NCBI GenBank assembly: GCA_946886405.1
Contig: CAMPIO010000012.1
Span: 1 to 58,564, forward strand
Direction: 5' to 3'
Length of the DNA: 58,564 nt
DNA from: an uncultured Pseudoxanthomonas sp.
GTDB lineage: Bacteria > Pseudomonadota > Gammaproteobacteria > Xanthomonadales > Xanthomonadaceae
The position numbers were made by a program, and so were the translations under genes. The notes beneath the pieces were generated by a model. It was not told the origin of the DNA. It saw nothing but the letters and a program-made list of their open reading frames with translations, and did no database searches. Of this stretch, positions 40,154-49,229 are shown one piece after another; the first letter of the stretch is position 1, and each line of letters starts with the position of its first letter.

Positions 40154-41860
40154 ATGCCGCGACTCAAGCCCGCCCTGCTTTTCCTCGCGCTGTCCGCATG
40201 GGGTCCGGCGATGGCGGCCCCCGCCGAGCGCTACGACCTGCTGATCCGCAACGGCGTGGTCTACGACGGTGGCGGTGGTCCGGCGCAACGCGTCGACGTG
40301 GCCGTACGCGGCGACCGCATCGTGGCGTTGTTACCTGCCGGGCAGCAGGCGGACGCCACGCAGGTGCTCGATGTGAAAGGCATGGCGGTGTCGCCGGGCT
40401 TCATCAACGTATTGAGCTGGGCGACCGAGTCGTTGATCGCCGACGGCCGTGGCATCAGCGATACCAAGCAGGGCGTGACGCTGGAGATCTTCGGCGAGGG
40501 GTGGTCGATGGGGCCCGTCAATCCGCGCATGAAGGCGGATGCGCTGAAGCAGCAGGTCGACATCCGCTACGACATCCCGTGGACCACGCTGGGCGGCTAT
40601 CTGGAGCATCTGGAGCAGCGCGGCGTCACGCCGAACGTGGCGTCCTTCATCGGCGCGACGACGGTGCGCATCCACGAGCTGGGCGAAGACGATGTCGATC
40701 CCACGCCGGAGCAACTCGCGCGCATGCAGGACGTGGTGCGCCAGGCGATGCGCGAGGGCGCGCTGGGTGTCGGCAGTTCGCTGATCTATCCGCCGGCGGC
40801 GTTCGCTGAAACCGGCGAGCTGGTCGCCCTGGCCAAGGCCGCGGGTGAATCCGGCGGCGGCTACATCTCGCACATGCGCAGCGAAGCCGACCGTTTCCTC
40901 GAGGCGATCGACGAGACGATCTCGATCGCGCGCGCCACTGGCCAGCGCGCCGAGGCCTACCACCTCAAGGCGGCCGGCGAGAAGAACTGGCCGAAGATGC
41001 AGCAGGCGATCGACCGGATCGCCGCCGCGCGCGACGCGGGCCTGCAGGTCAGCGCCGACATGTACGTGTATACCGCCGGCGCGACCGGACTGACGGCCAG
41101 CCTGCCGCCGTGGGTCCAGGCGGGCGGCCATGACGCGATGATCCAGCGCCTGAAGGATCCGGCCACCCGCGCGCGCGTGATCGCCGAGATGCGCGACCCG
41201 CAGGCGCCGTGGGAGAACCTGCGCCTGCTCGCCGGCTCGGACGAGCGCCTGCTGCTGATCGAGTTCAAGAGCGACGCATTGAAACCGCTGGGCGGCAAGA
41301 CGCTGGCGGCCATCGCGCGCGAGCGCGGCACCTCGCCGGAAGACACCGCCATCGACCTGATCATCGAGGACAACCACCGCATCGGCACCGCCTACTTCCT
41401 GATGAGCGAAGAGAACATCGAGCTCGGCCTGAAGCAGCCGTGGGTCAGTCTGGGCTCGGATGCCGAGTCGTCGGCGCCGGAAGGCGTGTTCCTGAAATCG
41501 AGCACGCACCCGCGCGCGTACGGCAACGTCGCGCGCTTCCTCGGGCACTACGTGCGGGACCGCAGGCTGATGTCGCTGGAGGAGGGCATCCATCGCCTGA
41601 CCGGCCTGCCGGCGACGAACTGGAAGTTGAAGGACCGCGGCTGCCTGCAGGTGGGCTGCCATGCGGACATCGTCGTCTTCGATCCCGCCAGCATCGCCGA
41701 CCATGCCACCTATGAGCGGCCGCAGCAGTATGCGAGCGGCGTCAGCGACGTGTTCGTCAACGGGGTGCAGGTGCTGCGCGGCGGCGAACACACCGGCGCG
41801 ACGCCGGGCCGTGTGGTCCGCGGGCCGGGTTGGGTACCGCCTGCCCCTAGCCTGGAATAA
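40154..41860 (+). CDS. N-acyl-D-amino-acid deacylase-like amidohydrolase
   Basis: 568 residues with a signal peptide ending AMA, so exported. The amidohydrolase frame is complete: YDLLIRNGVVYDG at the start and GCHADIVVFDPASI near the end. At the first metal site the usual GFIDxHxH reads SPGFINVLSW, so two histidine ligands are missing. Other metal-type residues such as HMRSEAD and EAYHLK remain. It may use one metal or bind without catalysis, as a subgroup of this family seems to. Substrate is inferred as N-acyl-D-amino acid or peptide. Confidence 0.75.
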   Translation: MPRLKPALLFLALSAWGPAMAAPAERYDLLIRNGVVYDGGGGPAQRVDVAVRGDRIVALLPAGQQADATQVLDVKGMAVSPGFINVLSWATESLIADGRGISDTKQGVTLEIFGEGWSMGPVNPRMKADALKQQVDIRYDIPWTTLGGYLEHLEQRGVTPNVASFIGATTVRIHELGEDDVDPTPEQLARMQDVVRQAMREGALGVGSSLIYPPAAFAETGELVALAKAAGESGGGYISHMRSEADRFLEAIDETISIARATGQRAEAYHLKAAGEKNWPKMQQAIDRIAAARDAGLQVSADMYVYTAGATGLTASLPPWVQAGGHDAMIQRLKDPATRARVIAEMRDPQAPWENLRLLAGSDERLLLIEFKSDALKPLGGKTLAAIARERGTSPEDTAIDLIIEDNHRIGTAYFLMSEENIELGLKQPWVSLGSDAESSAPEGVFLKSSTHPRAYGNVARFLGHYVRDRRLMSLEEGIHRLTGLPATNWKLKDRGCLQVGCHADIVVFDPASIADHATYERPQQYASGVSDVFVNGVQVLRGGEHTGATPGRVVRGPGWVPPAPSLE

Positions 41861-41872
41861 TTCTCCGCTTGT

Positions 41873-41913
41873 GTTGACAATTCTCTGATTAGGATCATTA
41901 TCGCCAATCAGGA
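41873..41913 (+). promoter_or_regulatory. Promoter/operator element, copy 2
   Basis: TTGACA (41874-41879) and CATTAT (41896-41901) with 16 bp between, in a 33-bp block identical to copy 1. It differs by one missing base after the block, so the CTGATT/AATCAG arms are one base closer. Start near 41908 is about 75 bp before the TonB receptor, the same as at copy 1. Confidence 0.75.
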
Positions 41914-41982
41914 TAGTCATCGCGCGCCGGTTCCGAGCCGGCGTCACACCCCTCCGATCCAACGTCGCCCGGGAGCGCAGGC

Positions 41983-44310
41983 ATGACCCAGTTCCAGTCC
42001 GCACGGCCGTGGTACCGCAAGCAACTCTCCCTGGCGATTGCCGGCGCGCTGGCCTGTTGCGCCGCCCCGGCGCTGGCGCAGGTGGCTGAACCGGCGGACG
42101 ACGCCTCCGCCACCGACCTCGATACGGTGGTCGTCACTGCCAACAAGCGCGTGGAAAACATCCGCGACGTTGCCGCCTCGATCAGCGTGATCGGCGAGCG
42201 GCAACTGGAGAACATGGGCGCGGTCTCGCTGTCCGACTACGCCGCCTACATCCCCGGTCTGCAGGTGCAGAACGATGGCAGCCCCGGGCTCACGCGGGTG
42301 TCGCTGCGCGGCGTTGCGGCCCTGTCTTCGGGGGCGACTGTGTCGACGTACATCGACGATGTGCCGGTCGGCTCCAGCGGCATCTACCAGGGCGCCAGCA
42401 CGCTGATGCTCGATCTGCTGCCGTACGACATCAGCCGGGTCGAAGTGTTGCGTGGTCCGCAAGGGACGCTTTATGGCGCGGGCGCTGTTGGTGGCCTGCT
42501 CAAGTACGTGACCCGCGCGCCGGATACCCTGGACGAAGAAGCGCGCGTTGGCCTCGGCATGCGCACGGTGCAGGATGGCGGGCAGGCGTGGAACGCGCGC
42601 TTCGGCGTCAGTCTGCCGCTGAAGGAGGATCGCCTGGGCCTGCGCATGAGTTTTGCGCGCAACGGCATCGCCGGGTTCACCGACAACGCGGTCGATGGCC
42701 GCGAGGACATCAACGACGGCGAGCAGATCGGGGCGCGCACCGCGCTGACATGGGACGGTGAAGCGTTCGACCTGGGCCTGTCGGTGCTGCACCAGCGCAT
42801 CCGCAGCGACGACCGCGCCGGCGTGGCGCTGGATGGCGACACGCTGGTGCCGCTGTTCGGCGAGGACGATGACCTGGCGTGGCAGCCGCGGCCTTTCTCC
42901 AAGGACCTGACACTGGCGTCGCTCAGCCTGGACTGGGATCTCGGCTGGGGTAACTTCATTTCGGCGACCGGCTGGTCGCAGACCGACACGATCGACCAGA
43001 TCGATTCGACCGTGCAGTTCGGCGAAGTGGCCGACCTGCTGCTGGGGCTGCCGGAGCCGGGAAGTTCGTTCGTGCGCTACAGCTTCGACATGGACAAGAT
43101 CACGCAGGAATTCCGCCTGCAGTCGAAGGGCGGCGGTACCTTCGAGTGGATGGTCGGCGCGTTCTATACCAAGGAAGACGCGCTGCAGAGCCAGTTCGCC
43201 TGGCTCGGCCAGCGGGACGGGACGGCGCTGCCGCCGCCGTTCGACGAGATGTTCGGCACGCTCGCGATCATCAACCTGCCCAGCACGTACAAGGAATATG
43301 CGCTGTTCGCCAACGGCTCGTGGCGGTTCGGCGAGCGCTTCAAGATCGATGCCGGTGTGCGGCAGGCGCGCAACGACCAGTGGTTCAGCCAGAACGTGCC
43401 GACCGGCATCCTGGCGCCCATCGGCGAATCACCGGGCGAATCCAGCGAAGACGTGTTCACCTGGAGCGTGGCGCCGCAGTTCACGCTGTCGGACAACGTC
43501 ATGCTGTATGCGCGCGTGGCCACCGGCTACCAGCCGGGTGGCCCGAATGTCGCACTCGCCGGCGTTCCGCCCCAGGTCGACTCCTCGATGCTCGACAGCT
43601 ACGAGGTCGGCATGAAGTCGCAGTTCGCCAACCGCCGGATCACGCTGGATGTGTCCGCGTTCCGGATCGACTGGGAGGACATCCAGGTCGCGTCGTCGTT
43701 CAACGGCGTCGGCGGCCTCGTCAACGGCGGCAAGGCCACCAGTGAAGGGCTGGAGCTGTCCTCGCTGTTCCGCATCACCGACAGCTTCACGCTGGGCGTC
43801 AACGCGGCCTATACCGATGCCAGCATCAAGAACGACTTCGAGCCGACGGTGATTCCGCAGGGCGCGTTCGACGTCATTCTGTGGACGGGCCTCGCCGGCG
43901 ACCGCATGCCGTACACGCCGAAGCTGTCGTGGACGACGACTGCCGAGTACACGTTCTCGGTCGCCGGCCTCAACGGGCAGGTGGGCGGTGCGCTGCGCTT
44001 TGCCGGCGACAGGCTCAACGACACCACCGAACGCCAGCGCGTCACGGCGGCGGGCGATCCCGACACACTGCTGTTGCCGGACGACATCACCGTGCCATTG
44101 GAACTCGACAGCTACCACGCGCTCGACCTGTATGCCGGCATCGGCAAGGGCAACTGGGAACTGCGCGTCTACGCCAACAATGTCACCGGCGAACAGGCAT
44201 GGTCGACGCTGGCGCCGATGGACGGGGCGCTGTCCGGCGCGAGGTCGCACGTGACCGGCGTGCCGATCCAGCCCCGCACGTTCGGCGTGGAACTCGACAT
44301 CCGCTTCTGA
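41983..44310 (+). CDS. TonB-dependent outer-membrane receptor
   Basis: 775 residues: signal ending LAQ, TonB-box-like DTVVVTANKR near residue 47, plug with RVSLRGVA and VEVLRGPQGTLYGAGAVGG, then a 22-strand barrel ending FGVELDIRF, with a terminal phenylalanine. It imports a large or scarce substrate; the locus suggests peptides or peptidoglycan fragments. It has its own copy of the duplicated promoter. No N-terminal signalling domain is present. Confidence 0.9.
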   Translation: MTQFQSARPWYRKQLSLAIAGALACCAAPALAQVAEPADDASATDLDTVVVTANKRVENIRDVAASISVIGERQLENMGAVSLSDYAAYIPGLQVQNDGSPGLTRVSLRGVAALSSGATVSTYIDDVPVGSSGIYQGASTLMLDLLPYDISRVEVLRGPQGTLYGAGAVGGLLKYVTRAPDTLDEEARVGLGMRTVQDGGQAWNARFGVSLPLKEDRLGLRMSFARNGIAGFTDNAVDGREDINDGEQIGARTALTWDGEAFDLGLSVLHQRIRSDDRAGVALDGDTLVPLFGEDDDLAWQPRPFSKDLTLASLSLDWDLGWGNFISATGWSQTDTIDQIDSTVQFGEVADLLLGLPEPGSSFVRYSFDMDKITQEFRLQSKGGGTFEWMVGAFYTKEDALQSQFAWLGQRDGTALPPPFDEMFGTLAIINLPSTYKEYALFANGSWRFGERFKIDAGVRQARNDQWFSQNVPTGILAPIGESPGESSEDVFTWSVAPQFTLSDNVMLYARVATGYQPGGPNVALAGVPPQVDSSMLDSYEVGMKSQFANRRITLDVSAFRIDWEDIQVASSFNGVGGLVNGGKATSEGLELSSLFRITDSFTLGVNAAYTDASIKNDFEPTVIPQGAFDVILWTGLAGDRMPYTPKLSWTTTAEYTFSVAGLNGQVGGALRFAGDRLNDTTERQRVTAAGDPDTLLLPDDITVPLELDSYHALDLYAGIGKGNWELRVYANNVTGEQAWSTLAPMDGALSGARSHVTGVPIQPRTFGVELDIRF

Positions 44311-44372
44311 CCCGACGCCGCCCGCCACGCGCGGGCGGCGACCGTTCGTTCCGCGATCCGGACACCGCGCAC

Positions 44373-45425
44373 ATGCAGACCGCTCTTCCTGCGTCGTCCG
44401 ACGTCGACGCGCTGCCGCAGCCGTACCTGCTGTTCCTCGGCGATACCGTCGAATCCGGCTATGCAAAGACCGCGTTCGGCCTGCGCGACTGGGCGCGCGA
44501 GCGCTGCGTGGGCGAGTTCGCCTGCGACACGGCACGGGTCACCACCGGACTGCCGGTCCTGTCTCCGGTGCAGGCCCGCCAGGCGGGCGCGCGCGCGATG
44601 GTCATCGGCGTTGCCAATCCCGGCGGTCGCATTCCTCTCGTATGGATTCCGCTGCTGGTGCAGGCGCTGGAAGCGGGGCTCGACCTGATTGGCGGCATGC
44701 ACATGCGGCTGTCCGGCATCGAAGCGGTGCGCAACGCCGCGCGCGCGCTCGGGCGCCAGCTGATTGACGTACGCGAACCGCCCGCGAACATCCCGGTGGC
44801 CACCGGCGCCAAGCGCAGCGGGCACCGCCTGCTGACGGTCGGCACGGACTGCGCCCTCGGCAAGAAATACACCGCACTGGCGCTGGCGCGTTCGTTCCGC
44901 GCACGCGGCGTGCACGCCGATTTCCGTGCCACCGGACAGACCGGCATCCTGATCGCGGGCGCCGGCATCCCGATGGATGCGGTGGTGGCGGACTTCGCCG
45001 CCGGTGCAGCGGAGATGCTGTCGCCGGATGCAGACCCGTCGCACTGGGATGTGATCGAAGGCCAGGGGTCGTTGTCGCATCCCGCGTACGCCGGCGTGTC
45101 GCTGGCGCTGTTGCATGGCAGCCAGCCGGACGTGATCGTCGTGTGCCACGCACATGGCCGCGAGCGCGTGCTCGGCTATCCGCACTATCCGTTGCCCTCG
45201 GTGGAGGAGACGATCGCGCTAGCACTGACGCTGGGTGCGCGCACCAATCCCGCGATCCGCTGTGCCGGCGTCAGCGTGAATACCGCCAGTCTCGATGCCG
45301 TAACCGCGCAGCGCATCCTGGCGGAGATGACCGACAGGCTGGGCCTGCCCGTTGCCGATCCGATCCGCGGCGGCGAGGCGTTCACCACGCTGGTCGACGC
45401 CTGCCTCGCACGTGGCGTACGTTGA
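44373..45425 (+). CDS. dgcN: DgcN-like protein (DUF1611 family)
   Basis: 350 residues. The N-terminal domain ends near GRQLIDVREPPANIP; the C-terminal P-loop-like domain has VGTDCALGKKYTALALAR and EGQGSLSHPAYAGVSLALL. This two-domain family is called DUF1611, and one member, DgcN, acetylates D-glutamate before DgcA converts the product to N-acetyl-L-glutamate. With a DgcA-like gene 5.5 kb upstream, D-glutamate breakdown is likely. It lies 62 bp after the TonB receptor and 4 bp before the transporter. Confidence 0.8.
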   Translation: MQTALPASSDVDALPQPYLLFLGDTVESGYAKTAFGLRDWARERCVGEFACDTARVTTGLPVLSPVQARQAGARAMVIGVANPGGRIPLVWIPLLVQALEAGLDLIGGMHMRLSGIEAVRNAARALGRQLIDVREPPANIPVATGAKRSGHRLLTVGTDCALGKKYTALALARSFRARGVHADFRATGQTGILIAGAGIPMDAVVADFAAGAAEMLSPDADPSHWDVIEGQGSLSHPAYAGVSLALLHGSQPDVIVVCHAHGRERVLGYPHYPLPSVEETIALALTLGARTNPAIRCAGVSVNTASLDAVTAQRILAEMTDRLGLPVADPIRGGEAFTTLVDACLARGVR

Positions 45426-45429
45426 ACCG

Positions 45430-46566
45430 ATGACCACGACGTCGACGCGCTTCCAGCGCTGGATCCTGCCGGGACTGGCGTTCAAGGCGGCGGTGATCGG
45501 CGGGGGCTACGCGACGGGGCGCGAACTGGCGGAGTACTTCATTCCCAGCGGCCCGCAGGGCGGGCTTCTGGCGATCCTGATCGCGATGCTGTGCTGGAGC
45601 GCGATCTGCGCACTCACCTTCGCGGTCGCCCACGCCACGCGCAGCGTCGACTATCGACGCTTCTTCGTCATGCTGCTGGGGCGCTTCGCGTTCCTGTTCG
45701 AGCTGGCCTACCTCGCCTTCATGGTGCTGATCCTGGCCGTGTTCGGCGCGGCGGCCGGCGAGATCTTCGCCGCGATGCTCGGATGGCCCACGCTGGCCGG
45801 CACCTTGCTTCTGATGGTGGCGATCGGCGGCTTCGTCGCTTTCGGCAATGACACGGTGGAGGCGCTGTTCAAATGGGTCTCCCTACTGCTGTACGGGACC
45901 TACGCGCTGTTCGTCGTGCTGGTGCTGGCCAGGTTCGGCGACCCGGTCATGGCGACCCTGTCCACGCCGCAGCCGACGACCGGCTGGCTGCAGGGTGGGC
46001 TGACGTACGCCGGTTACAACATCGTGGGCGCAGTGATCGTGCTGCCCCTCGTGCGGCATTTCCTGAGCCGGCGCGATGCCGTGGTGGCCGGCGTGCTGTG
46101 CGGGCCCCTGGCGATGTTGCCGGGCCTGCTGTTTTTCCTGTGCATGCTGGCGTGGTATCCGCGTATCGGCGACGAAGCGTTGCCGTCCGACTTCATCCTG
46201 CGCCAGTTGCAGCTGCCGGTCTTCCACGTGCTGTTCCAGTTGATGATCTTCAGCGCGTTGCTCGAAAGTGGCACGGCGGTGATCCACGCCTGCAACGAAC
46301 GCATCGCGCACGCATGGCGCGCGCGTCGCGGAACGGGCCTGGGCCGTAGCGCACGCCTGTCGGTCGCGATGGTGTTGCTGATCGGTTCCATCTTCATCGC
46401 CGACCGCGTTGGCCTGGTGGCGCTGATCGCGCAGGGATATCGCGGACTGGCCTATCTGTTCCTCGTGGTCTACATCCTGCCACTGCTGACGGTCGGCGTC
46501 TGGCGGCTGTGGGGTCGTCCCGGCCCTGTTTCCGTACCTGCACCCACCGTGCCCGGAGATCGATGA
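45430..46566 (+). CDS. YkvI-like membrane transporter
   Basis: 378 residues with ten or more helices and the early GYATGRELAEYF and later GYNIVGAVIVLPL. This matches the uncharacterised YkvI family, related in shape to amino acid carriers. Its stop overlaps the next start as ATGA. It probably moves an amino acid linked to the DgcN/DgcA pathway; the substrate is unknown. Confidence 0.75.
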   Translation: MTTTSTRFQRWILPGLAFKAAVIGGGYATGRELAEYFIPSGPQGGLLAILIAMLCWSAICALTFAVAHATRSVDYRRFFVMLLGRFAFLFELAYLAFMVLILAVFGAAAGEIFAAMLGWPTLAGTLLLMVAIGGFVAFGNDTVEALFKWVSLLLYGTYALFVVLVLARFGDPVMATLSTPQPTTGWLQGGLTYAGYNIVGAVIVLPLVRHFLSRRDAVVAGVLCGPLAMLPGLLFFLCMLAWYPRIGDEALPSDFILRQLQLPVFHVLFQLMIFSALLESGTAVIHACNERIAHAWRARRGTGLGRSARLSVAMVLLIGSIFIADRVGLVALIAQGYRGLAYLFLVVYILPLLTVGVWRLWGRPGPVSVPAPTVPGDR

Positions 46567-48155
46567 TGAATGCCTTTGCCAGGATCCTGCTTGCCGCTGC
46601 GGTGGCGCTGCTCATCGGCGTTGCGACGTGCGCCCATGCGCAGGTGCCGGCAGGTTTCGATGCAAGGGTCGAGCAGGCCATGCGCTCGCGGGACGTGCCC
46701 GGCATGGCGATCTCCATCGTCAAGGACGGACAGGTGGTGCATGCCAAAGGGTACGGCGTGCGACGGCTGGGCGGCAGCGAGCGCGTGGACGGGGACACGA
46801 TCTTCCCCACCGGCTCGACCGGCAAGGCAGTGACCGCCGCCGCGCTCGCCATCCTGGTCGACGACGGCAAGCTGGCGTGGGACGACAAAGTGATCGACCA
46901 TCTGCCCGACTTCCGCATGTACGACGCTTGGGTCACGCGCGAGATGACGGTCGGCGACCTTCTGCTCCATCGCAGCGGTCTCGGGCTGGGCGCAGGCGAT
47001 TTGCTGTTCATCCCGCGCACGTCGCGCAGCCGCGCCGATATCGTGCGCGCGCTGCGGCACATCAAGCCGGCCACCAGCTTCCGCAGCGGCTACGCGTACG
47101 ACAACATCCTGTACATCGTCGCTGGCGAGCTGGTTACGCAGGTGAGCGGCATGCCGTGGGAAGACTTCGTGCGCACGCGTATCTTCGTTCCGTTGGGCAT
47201 GACGACGGCGGTCAGCGACGAGAAAGACCGCTTCGCCAACCCGAATCGCGTGCAGCCGCACGCGCGGCTGGATGCCAGGTTGCGCGGTCTCGGTCCGCAG
47301 CAGGTGCTGCCCGAACGCGAGGGCCTGGGCCAGGTCGGCGCACCGGCCGGCGGGTTGTCATGGAGCGCGAACGATTTCGCCCGATGGCTGCAGGTGCAGC
47401 TGGCGCTCGGCGCACGGCCGGATGGCAAGGGGCGGCTGTACAGCGAGGCGTCCGCCCGCGCGATGTGGACGCCGCAGGTGACGATCCCTATCCGTCCGTA
47501 TCCGGCGCCGATCAGCGACATGACGCCGCAGTTCTCCGGTTACGGTTACGGCTGGAACGTGCAGGACTATCGCGGCGTCAAAGTCGTGCAGCACGGCGGT
47601 GCGGTGTTCGGCGTACTCGCCTTCGTGGTGCTGGTACCGGAGCGCAACCTCGGCATCGCGCTGCAGATCAACGCCGAAGATGTCGAGGTGATGCGTGGCC
47701 TGGGCTACGAACTGCTCGACTATTACCTGGGTTTCGAAGCGCGCGACTGGGTCGGGGCGTTTTCCACCTGGAACCGCGAGCGACTGGCGGGCGGGTTGAA
47801 AGCCTTGGAGGACGCGAAGGGCGCCGCGCGCAACGCCTCGTCGCGGCCCTCGCTGAAACCAGCCGGCTATGCCGGTGCCTACGCCGACGCGTGGTACGGA
47901 CCGATCACCGTCACCGAGCGGGGAGGCACGGTGCGTGTCGATTTCAGCCAGACACCGGACATGGCGGGCACCTTGAGCCACTGGCAGTACGACACGTTCC
48001 GCATCGACTGGGACGACGCCTCCATCGAACCCGCCTACATGACGTTCGGACTCGACGCAGAGGGGCGGGTGGCGCGGATCACGATGAAAGCGGTGTCTCC
48101 CTTGGCGGACTTCAGCTACGACTATCCCGATCTGCTGTTCGAACCGGTGAAGTAG
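46563..48155 (+). CDS. Serine hydrolase (S12 family) with DUF3471-like C-terminus
   Basis: 530 residues from ATG 46563 (or 46566). Signal peptide ends AHA. The S12 motifs are STGK in TGSTGKAVTA near residue 83, YDN in GYAYDNILY near 179, and QHGGAVFG near 342. The C-terminal ~110 residues fit the DUF3471 lipocalin-like module. It is exported and likely acts on D-amino-acid peptides. It ends one base before an integrase remnant on the opposite strand, so it is the last gene before the island. Confidence 0.85.
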   Translation: MMNAFARILLAAAVALLIGVATCAHAQVPAGFDARVEQAMRSRDVPGMAISIVKDGQVVHAKGYGVRRLGGSERVDGDTIFPTGSTGKAVTAAALAILVDDGKLAWDDKVIDHLPDFRMYDAWVTREMTVGDLLLHRSGLGLGAGDLLFIPRTSRSRADIVRALRHIKPATSFRSGYAYDNILYIVAGELVTQVSGMPWEDFVRTRIFVPLGMTTAVSDEKDRFANPNRVQPHARLDARLRGLGPQQVLPEREGLGQVGAPAGGLSWSANDFARWLQVQLALGARPDGKGRLYSEASARAMWTPQVTIPIRPYPAPISDMTPQFSGYGYGWNVQDYRGVKVVQHGGAVFGVLAFVVLVPERNLGIALQINAEDVEVMRGLGYELLDYYLGFEARDWVGAFSTWNRERLAGGLKALEDAKGAARNASSRPSLKPAGYAGAYADAWYGPITVTERGGTVRVDFSQTPDMAGTLSHWQYDTFRIDWDDASIEPAYMTFGLDAEGRVARITMKAVSPLADFSYDYPDLLFEPVK

Positions 48156-48371
48156 TCAGGGGGCGATCTTCCGAGCTTCATCGAGAGTCAGGTGCCCAGC
48201 AGACTCCAGCGTGCGGCGCTTCCCGTGCTCCCAGGTGACGACCCACGCTTTATGCCCACTGGGCTGCACCCGGAGCAGGAGACCTCGTACCTGCGTGTCT
48301 CTGAGCTCGCACGCGCGATCCTTGGGCTGGGCTGTCGCGACGAGACGCTTGGTGAGGGTGGTGACTGACAT
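48156..48371 (-). pseudogene. Tyrosine integrase remnant (N-terminal DUF4102 part)
   Basis: 71 residues: MSVTTLTKRLVATAQPKDRA, then DTQVRGLLLRVQPSGHKAWV and HLTLDEARKIAP. This is the arm-binding domain of P4-like integrases; the catalytic domain (R-H-R-Y) is gone. The frame stops at 48156, immediately next to the serine hydrolase stop. It marks a degraded integration end of the island. Confidence 0.8.
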
Positions 48372-48578
48372 CCGGGCTGCTTCCGTGGTTGGCGTAAGCC
48401 AACGATAGGAAGGGCCGGAGGTTCATGATTGGACGCGGATCGTCCGCAACGTCACCCCGTCGGTACACGCAAACTCAGCATCGACGGCTTTATGAACAAA
48501 TCCTAAATCCCCCCTCTAGCTTCTGGTTTTTTCTCCTCATTTGAGGGAGGATAACCGGAAGCCAATGGAGCCCTTCAA

Positions 48579-49223
48579 GTGACTGCCACTCTCGTGAATT
48601 CGGACCCACAAAGTGTGGAACACCGTCTTTTGCAGCTGGGTCTGGAGACTGGGCCACTGCTTGAGGCCATCTATCAAGCACATCTCCATCGTATCCGTTT
48701 GACCCCCAACCACCCAAAGATTTTTCCGGGTTTAGAGATGTGGGGTTGGGCTGTCGCAGCGTTGCGGCAACAGCTTCGACCATTTGGATGGTTAGGCGTA
48801 GATGAGAACAACTTCCCTTTGACCGTGCAGGAAGAGCGATGTCTGGCTATTTCGGTTGCCTCAGGGGACGAGGCGACCGGTAATGCCTTCGCTCACCCAT
48901 CAAATCGGTCGCGAAAGGGGAGGAGCACGGTCGAAGCGGTCGAAGCCAACCAGCAGGGAGATATGTTCGAGGAGCTTTTGCCGCAGACGCACGACGAAGC
49001 CGGAGGGCGTGAGACGTGGGTTCTACTGCATCACACAGATGTTATCCGTAAGGAGATTCGCATTGAGCTTTCGAAGCCTTCGGATATCGGCAAAGACGGC
49101 AAAATCAGCGCCTGGTCTGAGAGGCTAATTCTCGGAAGCATCTCTTTTGACGATGATCTGACAGAGATCCTTCCGCCCAGTGGCCCAGAGATTGATATTG
49201 AGATTCGTAGGAAAGCGTCGTGA
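48579..49223 (+). CDS. Hypothetical protein paired with XRE/ImmA-IrrE gene
   Basis: 214 residues starting at GTG 48579 (ribosome site GGAG). The first ~85 residues look like a helical domain; the last ~70 are strand-rich (TWVLLHHTDVIRKEIRIELS, ERLILGSISFDDDL). No known motif. The next gene starts 6 bp after its stop, so they are an operon. I do not recognise the family. Its place suggests a defence, toxin-antitoxin or regulatory module. Confidence 0.65.
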   Translation: MTATLVNSDPQSVEHRLLQLGLETGPLLEAIYQAHLHRIRLTPNHPKIFPGLEMWGWAVAALRQQLRPFGWLGVDENNFPLTVQEERCLAISVASGDEATGNAFAHPSNRSRKGRSTVEAVEANQQGDMFEELLPQTHDEAGGRETWVLLHHTDVIRKEIRIELSKPSDIGKDGKISAWSERLILGSISFDDDLTEILPPSGPEIDIEIRRKAS

Positions 49224-49229
49224 TTTTCT

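Noticed and set aside
48372..48578. A gene between the integrase remnant and the first island gene
   Set aside because: The 207 bp hold no reading frame with a ribosome site and no clear promoter motif. I see only probable decayed island DNA.
48372..48600. A direct repeat of the tRNA-Met 3' end as the left attachment site of the island
   Set aside because: I compared the tRNA 3' sequence with the DNA around the integrase remnant and saw no convincing copy. The left border may be lost.
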